DNA of 64,000 nucleotides from Tianweitania populi (GTDB lineage Bacteria; Pseudomonadota; Alphaproteobacteria; Rhizobiales; Rhizobiaceae), in assembly GCF_014652875.1 (NCBI RefSeq), contig NZ_BMZQ01000001.1:868001-932000 (forward strand), read 5' to 3'. The notes under the pieces were generated by a model. The model had not been told where the DNA came from, made no database searches, and was given only the letters and a program-made list of their open reading frames with translations. Positions 37,090 through 48,023 of the stretch are shown piece after piece. The translations under genes and the position numbers were made by a program. Position 1 is the first letter of the stretch. Each line of letters opens with the position of its first letter.

Positions 37090-37127
37090 TCAACAGTGTG
37101 GAAGCTGTCAACAGTGGTGAACCACTG
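37090..37127. promoter_or_regulatory. Repeat and dyad in the ubiH-pcs divergent spacer
   Basis: TCAACAGTG occurs twice, 18 bases apart (37090 and 37108). The second copy runs into a perfect dyad CAGTGG-TGAA-CCACTG (37112-37127). It is about 70 bases upstream of ubiH and 145 bases upstream of pcs. The layout suits an operator, but nothing identifies a regulator. Confidence 0.35.
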
Positions 37128-37271
37128 CCTGTTTGGTCTTGTTTGGCAGAAGCGCTGAAACTAGTGTCGCGCGCGTCCCCGAGCGGAAAAGCAGCGGCAG
37201 AAGAGTGACGGCCACGATGAAGAGTTCCAGGAACGACCGGCTTTTCTGCCCGTCGACAGGATGGATGGTCC

Positions 37272-38021
37272 GTGTCGAAGCTTGAGCAATTTGTGAAGGG
37301 ACCGAAGAAGGTGACCGTGCCGCAGGCGCGTGCATTCTCGGTGCATCTTTTCACGGCTTCCGGCTCATTTCTGGCCTTCCTGTCACTGGTGGCTGCGAGC
37401 GAAGAACGCTGGACGGCGATGTTTCTATGGCTCGGTCTGGCGCTTCTCGTTGATGGTATCGATGGCCCGATCGCGCGCAAGCTGCAGGTCAAGGAAGTGC
37501 TTCCGACCTGGTCGGGCGAGCTGCTCGACAACATCATCGACTACGTGACCTACGTCCTCATTCCCGCTTTCGCGCTTTATCAGCGCGGCTTCATGGGCGA
37601 GGGACTGTCCTTCCTGTCGGCCGCGATCATCGTGGTTTCCAGCGCGATCTATTATGCCGATACCGGCATGAAGACGAAGGAGAACTTCTTCAAGGGCTTT
37701 CCGGTGGTCTGGAACATGGTGGTGTTCACCCTGTTCGTGATCGAGCCCGGGGAATATGTGTCCTTCGCCGTCGTGGTGTTTTCGGCGATCTTCACCTTCA
37801 TTCCCATGAGTTTCCTTCATCCGGTGCGGGTGGTGCGGCTGCGCAACCTGAACCTGACGGTGTTTCTGGTGTGGTGCGCGATCTCGGTTCTGGCGCTGCT
37901 CCAGAACATGAACTCTCCTGAATGGGTGAAGATCGCGATGGCCGTGACCGGGCTCTACCTCTTCTTTATCGGCGGGGTGATGCAGGTGTTCCCGAACCTT
38001 GGACGGAAGGAAACAGCATGA
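37272..38021 (+). CDS. pcs: Phosphatidylcholine synthase
   Basis: Integral membrane enzyme of 249 residues that condenses CDP-diacylglycerol with choline, the one-step route to phosphatidylcholine found in rhizobia, Brucella and some pathogens. The CDP-alcohol phosphotransferase motif is complete: DGIDGPIAR, then a conserved Gly in SGELLD and the Asp pair in DNIIDYVTY. About eight hydrophobic helices follow. YYADTGMKTKENFFKGFP is typical of Pcs as opposed to PssA. The start is GTG. The stop overlaps the ATG of the downstream oxidoreductase (ATGA). It draws on CDP-diacylglycerol made by CdsA, also encoded in this window. Confidence 0.95.
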   Translation: MSKLEQFVKGPKKVTVPQARAFSVHLFTASGSFLAFLSLVAASEERWTAMFLWLGLALLVDGIDGPIARKLQVKEVLPTWSGELLDNIIDYVTYVLIPAFALYQRGFMGEGLSFLSAAIIVVSSAIYYADTGMKTKENFFKGFPVVWNMVVFTLFVIEPGEYVSFAVVVFSAIFTFIPMSFLHPVRVVRLRNLNLTVFLVWCAISVLALLQNMNSPEWVKIAMAVTGLYLFFIGGVMQVFPNLGRKETA

Positions 38022-38995
38022 GCAAGGCAATCCGCATTCATGAGCATGGCGGACCAGACGTGCTGGTCTATGAGGATGCTCCGGTCGAGCAGCCGAAAGC
38101 CGGCGAGGCGCTTGTTCGCCATACCGCCATCGGGCTGAATTATCTCGACACCTATTACCGCACCGGCCTTTATCCCGCGCCGAACGGTTTGCCTCTTGTG
38201 CCCGGCAACGAAGCGGCTGGCGTCGTGGAAGCGCTGGGCGATGGTGTGAACGGTTTGCAGGTGGGCGACCGTGTTGCCTATGTCGGTCCGCTCGGCGCTT
38301 ATGCCGAACAGCGCGTGATCCCCGCCGACAGGCTGGTGAAGCTGCCCGAAACGATTTCGGACGAGCAGGGCGCGGCCATGATGCTGCAGGGCATGACGGT
38401 GGAATATCTGCTGCGCCGGACCTTTGCGGTCAAAGCCGGCGACACGGTGCTTTATCATGCGGCTGCCGGCGGCGTTGGCCTGATCTTCGGCCAATGGGCC
38501 AAGCATCTCGGCGCGACCGTGATCGGCACGGCCGGCTCGCCCGAGAAGGTCGAACTCGCCAAGGCGCACGGCTATGACCATGTGATCGACTACACGAAAG
38601 AGGATTTCGTGGCGCGGGTGCAGGAGATTACCGGCGGCAAGAAGTGCGACGCGGTCTATGATTCCGTTGGCAAGGACACGTATGAAGGTTCACTCGACTG
38701 TTTGAAGCCGCGCGGGTTGTTCGTGACCTTTGGCCAATCGTCTGGACCGATCCCGCCGTTCAATCTCGGCGTGCTGTCGCAAAAGGGTTCGCTCTTCCTG
38801 ACGCGGCCGACGCTGTTCGCCTATATCGCCAAGCGCGACGAACTCGAAGCCTCCGCCGCTGCTTTGTTCGATGTGGTTGCGAACGGTATTGTCAAGATCA
38901 ACATCAACCAGCGCTACAGGCTGGAAGATGCCGCGCAGGCGCATCGTGACCTGGAAGCGCGCAAAACGACCGGAACGACGATCCTTCTGCCTTAA
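38018..38995 (+). CDS. NADPH:quinone oxidoreductase, zinc-free MDR family
   Basis: Quinone reductase (QOR/zeta-crystallin type) of 325 residues within the medium-chain dehydrogenase superfamily. It lacks the zinc ligands of alcohol dehydrogenases. Features are IGLNYLDTYYRTGLYP, the PGNEAAGVVEALG turn, GGVGLIFGQWAKHLGA (cofactor-binding AAGGVG) and a C-terminal TGTTILLP. It reduces quinones, probably by one electron, with NADPH. Its ATG overlaps the pcs stop and an accompanying GGACGGAAGG supplies the ribosome binding site, so it is translationally coupled to pcs. Confidence 0.93.
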   Translation: MSKAIRIHEHGGPDVLVYEDAPVEQPKAGEALVRHTAIGLNYLDTYYRTGLYPAPNGLPLVPGNEAAGVVEALGDGVNGLQVGDRVAYVGPLGAYAEQRVIPADRLVKLPETISDEQGAAMMLQGMTVEYLLRRTFAVKAGDTVLYHAAAGGVGLIFGQWAKHLGATVIGTAGSPEKVELAKAHGYDHVIDYTKEDFVARVQEITGGKKCDAVYDSVGKDTYEGSLDCLKPRGLFVTFGQSSGPIPPFNLGVLSQKGSLFLTRPTLFAYIAKRDELEASAAALFDVVANGIVKININQRYRLEDAAQAHRDLEARKTTGTTILLP

Positions 38996-39124
38996 AATTA
39001 ATCACTGCGACTTCTTGAAGCAAAGGCGTCTTTCGCTCGACGTTCCCGTGCGATAAAGTGCTAGGTAGACGCCTTCAGACAATCTTTGAGGAGCCGGGAA
39101 AGCCGGCTTCGGGAGTAAGAAGCA

Positions 39125-40692
<1,568 letters not shown>

Positions 40693-40693
<1 letters not shown>

Positions 40694-41778
40694 TGCGCTT
40701 CGAACTGGTCAAGCGATCGCAGCATTCCAAGCTGTTCAGCGCGCTGTCGCCGTTTCTGGCACTGGCGCTGACGGTGATCTGCGGCGCGCTCATCTTCGCC
40801 GCCCTCGGCAAGAGCCCGGTGGATGGGCTGTATTATTACTTCGTCGAGCCGCTGCTCGAAGTCTGGTCGCTGCATGAGCTGGCGATCAAGGCGGCACCGC
40901 TGATCCTGATCGCGGTCGGGCTGTCGGTCTGCTTTCTGTCGAACAACTGGAATATCGGCGCGGAAGGCCAGTTCATCGCGGGTGCAATCGCCGGCTCGAT
41001 CCTGCCGGTGATGTTTCCTGACTTCCAGAATGCGTTCGTGCTGCCGCTGATGCTGCTGATGGGTGTGCTAGGCGGTGCGGCCTATGGTGCGATACCGGCG
41101 CTGTTGAAGACGCGCTTCGGCACCAACGAGATCCTGACCAGCCTGATGCTGGTTTATGTCGCGCAGAACTTCCTGGACTGGCTGACGCGCGGGCCGTGGC
41201 GCGATCCGGCCGGCAACAATTTCCCGCTCACGCGGCGTTTCCATGCCGATGCGGTGTTGCCCGAAGTGCTGCCGTCGTCCGGCAGTGCGCATTGGGGCAT
41301 CGTCTTCGCGCTCGTGGCGGCTGTAGTTGTGTGGTTCATGATCAGCCGGACCATCAAGGGTTTCGAAGTTCGGGTGCTGGGCGAAAGCCCACGGGCAGGG
41401 CGTTTCGCGGGATTCTCGGCCAGGCGCATGGTGTTCTTCGCTTTCCTCGTGTCGGGCGGTTTGGCAGGGTTGGCCGGCATTTCGGAAGTTGCGGGTGCGA
41501 TCGGCTATCTGCAGCCAGTGATTTCGCCAGGCTATGGCTTTACCGCGATCATCGTCGCGTTTCTCGGGCGGCTCAATCCGCTGGGGATCGTGGCGGCGGG
41601 GCTGGTGCTGGGTCTGACTTACCTCGGCGGCGAGGCAGCACAGATTTCGATGGGGCTGTCGGACAAGGTCGCGCGCGTGTTTCAGGGCATGCTGCTGTTC
41701 TTCGTGCTGGGCTGCGACACCCTGATCCATTATCGCATCCGCCTCGTTCACGACGCGCTGACGGCGAAACGGTCCTGA
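40693..41778 (+). CDS. BMP-type nucleoside ABC transporter, permease 1
   Basis: Inner-membrane permease of 361 residues of the BPD_transp_2 family (YufP/NupP-like). It has eight to ten hydrophobic helices, and the family signature NNWNIGAEGQFIAGAIAGS appears after the second helix. RFGTNEILTSLMLVYVAQNFL and YGFTAIIVAFLGRLNPLG are further family landmarks. It overlaps the ATPase stop (TGATG) and is followed 2 bases later by permease 2, so the two form the transmembrane heterodimer. Confidence 0.93.
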
Positions 41779-41780
41779 TC

Positions 41781-42749
41781 ATGCTGATTGCCGAAAGCAT
41801 TCTCCTCACCATCGCAACCGCAGCCACGCCGCTGCTGCTGGCTGCGATCGGCGAGCTCGTGGTGGAACGCTCAGGCGTGCTTAATCTGGGCGTCGAGGGC
41901 ATGATGGTGATGGGCGCGGTGTGCGGCTTCGCGGCTGCGGCACTCACGGGATCGCCGTGGATCGGCATGTTGGCTGCGATCCTTGCCGGCGTGCTGTTTT
42001 CGCTGTTGTTCGGGTTCCTGACGCTGACGATCGCCACCAACCAGGTGGCGACGGGCTTGTCGCTGACGCTGCTGGGGCTCGGGCTGTCCAGCATGATTGG
42101 CGAAGCCTTCGTCGGATCGCCCGGCGTGAAGCTCCCGACGCTGGCCAACGGCATTGCCGAAATCCCGCTGGTGGGTCAGCCGGTGGCAGGTCTGCTCGAC
42201 CTGCTGGCGGGCATTCCGCTGATCGGGCGCGTGCTGTTTGCGCAGGACCCGATTTTCTACATTTCGATTGCGCTGGTGATCGGCGTGACGTGGTTTCTGT
42301 TCCACACGCGGGCCGGGCTCGTGCTGCGCTCGGTCGGCGACAACCATGCCTCCGCGCATGCTCTCGGCACGAATGTGATAGGCATCCGCTATCTCGCGGT
42401 GATGTTTGGCGGCGCTTGTGCGGGGCTCGCCGGCGGTCACCTGTCGCTGGTTTACACGCCGCAATGGGTAGAGAACATGACGGCGGGCAGGGGGTGGATT
42501 GCGCTGGCGCTGGTGGTGTTCGCCTCCTGGCGGCCGCTGCGTCTGCTGGCCGGCGCTTATCTGTTCGGCGCAGTGTCGATCGGGCAGTTGCATGCGCAGG
42601 CGCTGGGGCTCGGCATTCCCTCGCAGCTGCTGTCGTCCTTGCCGTATCTCGCAACGGTTCTGGTGCTGGTGCTGATTTCGCGCAATCGCCGTTTAACCAT
42701 GATGAACACGCCGGCTTCGCTCGGCCAACCTTTCGTGCCCGACCGCTGA
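41781..42749 (+). CDS. BMP-type nucleoside ABC transporter, permease 2
   Basis: Second permease of the importer, 322 residues, again BPD_transp_2 (YufQ/NupQ-like). ERSGVLNLGVEGMMVMGAV is the homologue of the permease 1 signature, followed by ATNQVATGLSLTLLGLG and a C-terminal string of helices. ATG 41781 follows the permease 1 stop by 2 bases. The same frame is open far upstream within permease 1 but that part reads as non-protein. The substrate-binding protein follows after 51 bases. Confidence 0.93.
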   Translation: MLIAESILLTIATAATPLLLAAIGELVVERSGVLNLGVEGMMVMGAVCGFAAAALTGSPWIGMLAAILAGVLFSLLFGFLTLTIATNQVATGLSLTLLGLGLSSMIGEAFVGSPGVKLPTLANGIAEIPLVGQPVAGLLDLLAGIPLIGRVLFAQDPIFYISIALVIGVTWFLFHTRAGLVLRSVGDNHASAHALGTNVIGIRYLAVMFGGACAGLAGGHLSLVYTPQWVENMTAGRGWIALALVVFASWRPLRLLAGAYLFGAVSIGQLHAQALGLGIPSQLLSSLPYLATVLVLVLISRNRRLTMMNTPASLGQPFVPDR

Positions 42750-42800
42750 GAACGGCGCTGGCGCGCCCTTATAAGAACAGACCTTCCACAGGAGAACACA

Positions 42801-43871
42801 ATGAAGAAACTGCTTCTCGGTTTGACGGCTGCAGCACTCGCCGCTTCCGTGTCCATGCCGGCGTCCGCGCAGGAAAAGACCAAGGCCTGCTTTGTTTACA
42901 TCGGCTCCAAGACCGATGGCGGCTACAGCCAGGCGCATGATCTCGGCCGCCAGCAGGTCGACAAGGAACTCGGCGACAAGGTTGAGACCGTGTTTGTCGA
43001 GAACGTTCCGGAAGGCCCGGATGCGCAGCGCGCCATCGAGCGCCTCGCGCGTTCCGGCTGCGCGATCATCTTCGCGACCTCCTTCGGCTTCATGGACCAG
43101 ACCGTTGCCGCCGCCGCCAAGTTCCCGGATGTGAAGTTCGAGCATGGCACCGGCTACAAGACGTCCGAAAACCTCGGCGTCTACAATGCGCGCTTCTATG
43201 AAGGCCGCTACATTCAGGGCCAGATCGCTGCGAAGGTGTCCAAGAAGGGTGTCGCCGGCTACATCGCGTCCTTCCCGATTCCTGAAGTCGTGATGGGCAT
43301 CAACGCCTTCGAACTCGGCGCACAGTCGGTGAACCCGGACTTCAAGATCAAGGTCGTTTGGGCGAACACCTGGTTCGACGCTGCCAAGGAGGCGGATGCC
43401 GCCAAGGTGCTGGTTGATCAAGGCGTCGACGTTCTTACGCAGCACACCGACTCCACCGCGCCAATGCAGGTTGCGGCTGAGCGCGGCATTCACGCCTTCG
43501 CTCAGGCTTCCGACATGATCAAGGCTGGACCGCAGACGCAGTTGACCGGCATCGTGGATACCTGGGGTGCGTATTACGTCAAGCGCGTCAAGGCAGTGAT
43601 GGACGGCACCTGGAAGTCGGAGAACATCTGGGATGGTCTGGCGCAGGGCATTCTGGAAATGGCGCCTTACACCAACATGCCGGACGACGTGAAAGCGATG
43701 GCGGAAGCGACCGAAGCCAAGATCAAGTCGGGCGAGCTGAAGCCCTTCACCGGCCCGATCAAGAAGCAGGACGGTTCGGACTGGCTGAAGGCTGGCGAGA
43801 GCGCCGATGACGCGACGCTGGCCGGTTTGAACTTCTACGTCCAGGGTGTGGACGACAAGCTGCCGCAGTAA
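42801..43871 (+). CDS. BMP family substrate-binding protein (nucleoside importer)
   Basis: Periplasmic binding protein of 356 residues of the basic-membrane-protein/PnrA family, which binds purine nucleosides in characterised members. A signal peptide of 23 residues ends ASA-QEK. Landmarks are FVYIGSKTDGGYSQAHDLG, the EHGTGYKTSENLGVYNARFYEGRYI region (split in the source by no gap) and STAPMQVAAERG. With ATPase and two permeases upstream this is a complete importer. The binding protein comes last rather than first, which is less usual. A terminator follows 25 bases after the stop. Confidence 0.92.
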   Translation: MKKLLLGLTAAALAASVSMPASAQEKTKACFVYIGSKTDGGYSQAHDLGRQQVDKELGDKVETVFVENVPEGPDAQRAIERLARSGCAIIFATSFGFMDQTVAAAAKFPDVKFEHGTGYKTSENLGVYNARFYEGRYIQGQIAAKVSKKGVAGYIASFPIPEVVMGINAFELGAQSVNPDFKIKVVWANTWFDAAKEADAAKVLVDQGVDVLTQHTDSTAPMQVAAERGIHAFAQASDMIKAGPQTQLTGIVDTWGAYYVKRVKAVMDGTWKSENIWDGLAQGILEMAPYTNMPDDVKAMAEATEAKIKSGELKPFTGPIKKQDGSDWLKAGESADDATLAGLNFYVQGVDDKLPQ

Positions 43872-43896
43872 ACCGGTCAGATTGAGCCGAAAGAGG

Positions 43897-43920
43897 AGGG
43901 CGCCCAAGGGCGTCCTTTTC
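43897..43920 (+). terminator. Terminator of the BMP transporter operon
   Basis: AGGGCGCC/GGCGTCCT (8 bp, one G-T wobble) with a CAAG loop, followed by TTTC. It ends the four-gene transporter operon. Confidence 0.7.
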
Positions 43921-44113
43921 TATTTTCAGCAGCTCGCAGCCACCTTTGCAAAAGTTAGCGACGACGGCTCCGCCAGTCGTCACAAGACAGCATGTTTGTC
44001 GGGCAGTTCAGCGGACATCACTTTGCGTCGAGCTGACCGGGCATGACCTTACGTTGCATCAAAGCAAAGGCGAGAAACTTGAAGGCATTTCGAAGCGGCG
44101 CTACCACAGCTTC

Positions 44114-44764
44114 ATGAGCCACCTAAAGTTATCCGGTCGCGACCCGCTCGGGATAGGCAGACAAAGATTTGTCTTTTTACATCCGCTAGATCCGGACCTC
44201 GTCGTAAAGATCCCGCTTCGCCATGTGCTCGACGATGAGCGGACACGACCACGTCCGCGCTACCACCGGCGCTATCTGTTCCGTCATCTGGCCGACACCT
44301 ATAGCGAAATGCGCGCGCATCTCGTTCTTTACGCAAGGCTGGGCGAGCTTCCGTTCCGCATCGCCAAATTCCACGGCTTCACTGAAACCGATCTGGGTCT
44401 GGCCGAGGTGTGTGAGCTGAAGAAGGGCGCCGACGGCCTGCCTGCGCCTTCGCTTCGTCAGATGCTGGCGGAAGGCACGTATGACGAGGTGCACCAAGCC
44501 GCCCTGTCGCGCTTCCTTGATTGGGTGCTATCCAGCGACCTGACGCTGAAGGAATTGCATCCCGGCAATCTCGTTTATGCCGATGTCGGCACGGGTGTGG
44601 AAGAGTTTGTGCTGGTGGATGGGGTTGGCGAGAAAGGCCAGCTCTCGCTGCGGAGCAGGTTCCGGCGGTTGAACCGGTGGCACAAGCGCAAGCATATCAA
44701 AATCCTGATGGACAAGATCGAGCAAGAAGGCGCAGCGGGCCGCGCCGAAAACGCGGCAGGCTGA
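44114..44764 (+). CDS. YrbL family protein (kinase-like fold, PhoP-regulated in enterics)
   Basis: Protein of 216 residues resembling YrbL. It contains GIGRQRFVFLHPLDPDLVVKI, similar to the N-terminal GxGxxR...HP...K element of small kinase-like proteins, then KFHGFTETDLGLAEVCELK and LHPGNLVYADVG, which resembles a catalytic-loop HxxN motif, and FVLVDGVGE, resembling a DFG-type metal site. An aminoglycoside-phosphotransferase or lipopolysaccharide-kinase-like fold is therefore plausible. Function is unknown. ATG 44114 is where homology-like sequence begins; the frame is open 56 codons further upstream without protein character. It converges on the copper ATPase gene. Confidence 0.75.
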   Translation: MSHLKLSGRDPLGIGRQRFVFLHPLDPDLVVKIPLRHVLDDERTRPRPRYHRRYLFRHLADTYSEMRAHLVLYARLGELPFRIAKFHGFTETDLGLAEVCELKKGADGLPAPSLRQMLAEGTYDEVHQAALSRFLDWVLSSDLTLKELHPGNLVYADVGTGVEEFVLVDGVGEKGQLSLRSRFRRLNRWHKRKHIKILMDKIEQEGAAGRAENAAG

Positions 44765-44787
44765 TCTTCCGCAGCTTGGAAAACCAA

Positions 44788-44820
44788 GGGCAGCTGTTTG
44801 GCGAAACAGCTGCCCGTTTT
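44788..44820. terminator. Bidirectional terminator between the YrbL-like and copper ATPase genes
   Basis: Perfect 12-bp stem GGGCAGCTGTTT/AAACAGCTGCCC with a GGCG loop, followed on the plus strand by GTTTTCGTGTTTT. On the minus strand the tail is GG-rich, so termination is better for the plus-strand gene. Confidence 0.85.
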
Positions 44821-44837
44821 CGTGTTTTCGCGGGACG

Positions 44838-47267
44838 CTAGATGCTGGCGTTGCGCAGCCGCAGCGCATTGGCAATGACGCTGACCGACGACAGCGCCAT
44901 GGCCGCAGCCGCGATGATCGGCGACAGCAGCCAGCCGAAGGCCGGATACAACAGGCCGGCCGCAATCGGCACGCCGGCCGCGTTGTAGATGAAGGCAAAA
45001 GCCAAGTTCTGGCGGATGTTGCGCATGGTCGCTTGGGACAAGCGCCGTGCCTTGACGATGCCCATCAGATCGCCCCGCAGCAGGGTGACGCCGGCACTTT
45101 CGATCGCAACATCGGTGCCCGAGCCCATCGCAATGCCGACATCAGCGGCGGCAAGGGCAGGGGCATCGTTAACGCCGTCGCCTGCCATGGCGACCGTGCG
45201 GCCTTCAGCCTTGAGGCGGGCGATGACGCTGCTTTTCCCATCCGGCAGAACATCAGCCTCGACCTCGTCGATGCCAAGTTGGCGTGCGACGGCTTGAGCC
45301 GTGGTCTTGTTGTCGCCGGTCAGCATGACGATGCGGATCTTGTCGGCATGCAGGGCCTTCAGTGCTTCGGCGGTCGTTGCCTTGACGGGATCGGCAATGG
45401 CGAAGACGCCCGCGGCCTGCCCGTCGATACCCATGAAGATCGCGGTAGCGCCATCGCGCCGGAGTGTGTCGGCTTCCTGAGAGAGGGCGGCGGTGTCGAT
45501 GCCGTTCTCCTGGAGGAACGCAGCGTTGCCGAGCGCGACGCGATGGCCCTCGACAGTGCCGATTGCGCCCTTGCCGCTGGGCGAATCGAAGTCGGACACA
45601 GTTGGCGAGGCGAGTTGCTTCTTTTCCGCTGCCGTGACGATCGCGTGCGCCAAAGGATGCTCGGAGGCGCGTTCGACACCTGAGGCCAAGCGCAGCAGCT
45701 CGTCCTGGTCGAAGCCCCTTGCCGCCACGATTTGCGTGACCGATGGCTTGCCTTCCGTCAACGTGCCGGTCTTGTCGACCACCAGCGTGTCGACCTTTTC
45801 CATCTGCTCGAGCGCTTCGGCATTCTTGATGAGGACGCCGAGGCCGGCACCCTTGCCGACGCCGACCATGATCGACATCGGCGTGGCAAGCCCGAGTGCG
45901 CAGGGGCAGGCGATGATCAGCACCGACACAGCCGCCACCAACCCATAGGAGAAACGGGGTTCGGGCCCAAAAATCGCCCAGGCAGCAAAAGCCAGAAGGG
46001 CAATGGCAATTACCAAGGGCACGAACCAACCGGACACGCGATCGGCCATGCGCTGGATGGGCGCGCGGGAGCGCTGCGCATCGGCCACCATCTGCACGAT
46101 ACGCGACAGCATCGTATCGCGACCCACCTTTTCGGCGCGGATAATCAGCGCGCCGGTCTGGTTCAGCGTTCCGCCAACAACGGCGTCACCCACGGCGCGG
46201 GTCACCGGCATCGATTCGCCGGTGACCATGGATTCGTCGAGCGACGAGCGGCCATCTTCGACGCGGCCATCCACAGGCACGGTTTCGCCTGGACGGATGC
46301 GCAGACGATCGCCGATCGCAAGGTCTTCAACCGGCACATCATGCTCGTTGCCATCCGCACCGATGCGGCGTGCGGTTTTTGGGGCGAGATTGAGCAAAGC
46401 CTTGATGGCGCCTGAGGTTTGCTCGCGGGCGCGCAGTTCCAGCACCTGGCCAAGCAGAACGAGCACGGTGATGACGGCAGCGGCTTCGAAATAAACGGCG
46501 ACGGCACCGTCTACGGCGCGGAACGCGGCGGGGAAGATGCCGGGTAGAAGCGTGGCCACCACGCTGTAGATCCATGCCACACCCGTGCCCATGGCAACCA
46601 GTGTGAACATGTTGGGGCTGCGATGCACAATGGACGCCCAGGCGCGCTCAAAGAACGGCCAACCCGCCCACAGCACCACCGGGGTGGCCAGAGCGAACTG
46701 AACCCAGACGGAGATGTGTGGCGGCACGAGATGGTGCACGGCCGGAATAAGGTGCGAGCCCATCTCCAGGAGGAAGACCGGCAGAGCGAGCGCAAGACCG
46801 ATCCACAAGCGACGGGTCATGTCGATGAGTTCATGATTTGGACCGGTATCCGCTGTCGCCATCAAGGGCTCGAGCGCCATGCCGCAGAAGGGGCAACTGC
46901 CGGGACCTTCCTGCAGAACCTCTGGATGCATCGGGCAGGTCCAAAGCGCGCCTTCCGGGACATCTGCCGGGTCGATGGGGGCATGGCCATGATGATCATG
47001 GCCACCACAGCAATGGCTCTGCGCGGCGGCTGGCTCAGCTTTGGTGAGCGGGTAACGCGTCGGCTCTGCCTCGAACTTCGCTTTGCAGCCAGCCGAGCAG
47101 AAGTAGATGGTCTGGCCGGCATGCTCCGTCTGGTGCTTGGCGGTAGCGGGATCGACCGTCATGCCGCAAACGGGATCGCGCGCCAGATTGTGCTTAGCGG
47201 GTTCGCTCTGAGGTGCCTTCGTCGCAGAACCGTGCCCGCAGCAATGTCCTTGGCCGTGCTCACTCAT
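44838..47267 (-). CDS. Copper-translocating P1B-type ATPase with YHS and heavy-metal-binding N-terminus
   Basis: Copper export pump of about 809 residues. The N-terminus is unusual for CopA: Cys/His clusters (HCCGHG), a YHS domain ([10 protein letters not shown] ... [14 protein letters not shown]), a His-rich stretch ([12 protein letters not shown]) and a TCPMHPEV...[10 protein letters not shown] heavy-metal-binding segment, in place of the usual CxxC ferredoxin-like domains. The pump core is standard: actuator TGES, membrane metal site CPC in IIACPCALG, phosphorylation site DKTGTLT and hinge GDGVND. These features fit the CopA2/SilP-like group. A MerR/CueR-type promoter lies upstream. ATG 47267 begins MSEHGQGHC; an ATG 4 codons earlier is possible. 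Confidence 0.93.
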   Translation of the reverse strand: MSEHGQGHCCGHGSATKAPQSEPAKHNLARDPVCGMTVDPATAKHQTEHAGQTIYFCSAGCKAKFEAEPTRYPLTKAEPAAAQSHCCGGHDHHGHAPIDPADVPEGALWTCPMHPEVLQEGPGSCPFCGMALEPLMATADTGPNHELIDMTRRLWIGLALALPVFLLEMGSHLIPAVHHLVPPHISVWVQFALATPVVLWAGWPFFERAWASIVHRSPNMFTLVAMGTGVAWIYSVVATLLPGIFPAAFRAVDGAVAVYFEAAAVITVLVLLGQVLELRAREQTSGAIKALLNLAPKTARRIGADGNEHDVPVEDLAIGDRLRIRPGETVPVDGRVEDGRSSLDESMVTGESMPVTRAVGDAVVGGTLNQTGALIIRAEKVGRDTMLSRIVQMVADAQRSRAPIQRMADRVSGWFVPLVIAIALLAFAAWAIFGPEPRFSYGLVAAVSVLIIACPCALGLATPMSIMVGVGKGAGLGVLIKNAEALEQMEKVDTLVVDKTGTLTEGKPSVTQIVAARGFDQDELLRLASGVERASEHPLAHAIVTAAEKKQLASPTVSDFDSPSGKGAIGTVEGHRVALGNAAFLQENGIDTAALSQEADTLRRDGATAIFMGIDGQAAGVFAIADPVKATTAEALKALHADKIRIVMLTGDNKTTAQAVARQLGIDEVEADVLPDGKSSVIARLKAEGRTVAMAGDGVNDAPALAAADVGIAMGSGTDVAIESAGVTLLRGDLMGIVKARRLSQATMRNIRQNLAFAFIYNAAGVPIAAGLLYPAFGWLLSPIIAAAAMALSSVSVIANALRLRNASI

Positions 47268-47338
47268 CAGAAACCTCACTCGTCGTCATATTGCCCTCGC
47301 TGCCTCAAAGGCGGCGCAAAGGGCTTGGCTTTGAACAG

Positions 47339-47369
47339 GAGGTAGGGGTTCCTGTGACTGGAAGGTCAA
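47339..47369 (-). promoter_or_regulatory. MerR/CueR-type promoter of the copper ATPase gene
   Basis: On the minus strand: TTGACC (-35), a 19-base spacer and TACCTC (-10), about 70 bases before the start codon. The 19-base spacing is the hallmark of promoters activated by MerR-family regulators. The first half, TTGACCTTCC, is identical to that of Escherichia coli copA, and TTCC-N7-GGAA forms the dyad core; the half nearer -10 is degenerate. No cueR gene is in the window. Confidence 0.6.
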
Positions 47370-47465
47370 GAGCCTGCCTCTTGCACATGCACTGTTCAGC
47401 TCATCTTCATTGTCAGCCATGCAGAAGCGTGAATGATGCTGAAGGGAACCAAGAAGGAGACAGCC

Positions 47466-48023
47466 ATGAATCGCCGCTTCGTCCTCGTGGGGCTGGCTAC
47501 GGTCGTTGCCATGCCCAGCCTTGCCTTTGCTCAGGATCGCGCGGGGCCAAGCTCGGACCAGATCATGCAGAAGCTGGAAGCGCCCGCGCAGCGACAAATC
47601 CGCCCTGAAGATCGCATGTCGATCCAGGAGTTTCGCCGTCGCCCCGAGATGCGACGGGCCGCACCATCCATCGACATCCAGGCGATCAACTTCGCATTCG
47701 GTTCAGCGGAAATCCCACGCTCCGAATACCGCAAAATCCGCGAAATCGCCTATGCGTTCGACCAGCTTTCCCGCGGACGGCGGGGAGCGCGGTTCCTGAT
47801 CGAAGGGCACACGGATGCCGTCGGATCCCGCGAAGCAAACCAGGTTCTATCCGAACGTCGCGCATCATCTCTCAAGATGGTGTTGAGCCGCGAGTTTGGG
47901 ATTCCCGCGCGGATCCTTGAGACGGTCGGGTATGGCGAGGACTTCCTGCTCGTGGACACCCAGAACGAGGAATGGCGAAACCGCCGCGTCACCATCCGCC
48001 GCATCGACCAATTTGTGCGCTAA
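47466..48023 (+). CDS. OmpA-domain cell-envelope protein
   Basis: Secreted protein of 185 residues. The signal peptide MNRRFVLVGLATVVAMPSLAFA-Q is followed by a Gln/Arg/Pro-rich linker and a C-terminal OmpA-like peptidoglycan-binding domain (about 75-185). Landmarks are INFAFGSAEI, IEGHTDAVGSREANQVLSERRA and GYGEDFLLVDTQNEEWRNRRVTI; the last gives the conserved NRRV motif, and the Asp and Arg that hold diaminopimelate are present. There is no beta-barrel. ATG 47466 is chosen for AAGGAGA upstream and the signal peptide. It is divergent from the copper ATPase gene, but a shared role is not evident. Confidence 0.88.
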   Translation: MNRRFVLVGLATVVAMPSLAFAQDRAGPSSDQIMQKLEAPAQRQIRPEDRMSIQEFRRRPEMRRAAPSIDIQAINFAFGSAEIPRSEYRKIREIAYAFDQLSRGRRGARFLIEGHTDAVGSREANQVLSERRASSLKMVLSREFGIPARILETVGYGEDFLLVDTQNEEWRNRRVTIRRIDQFVR

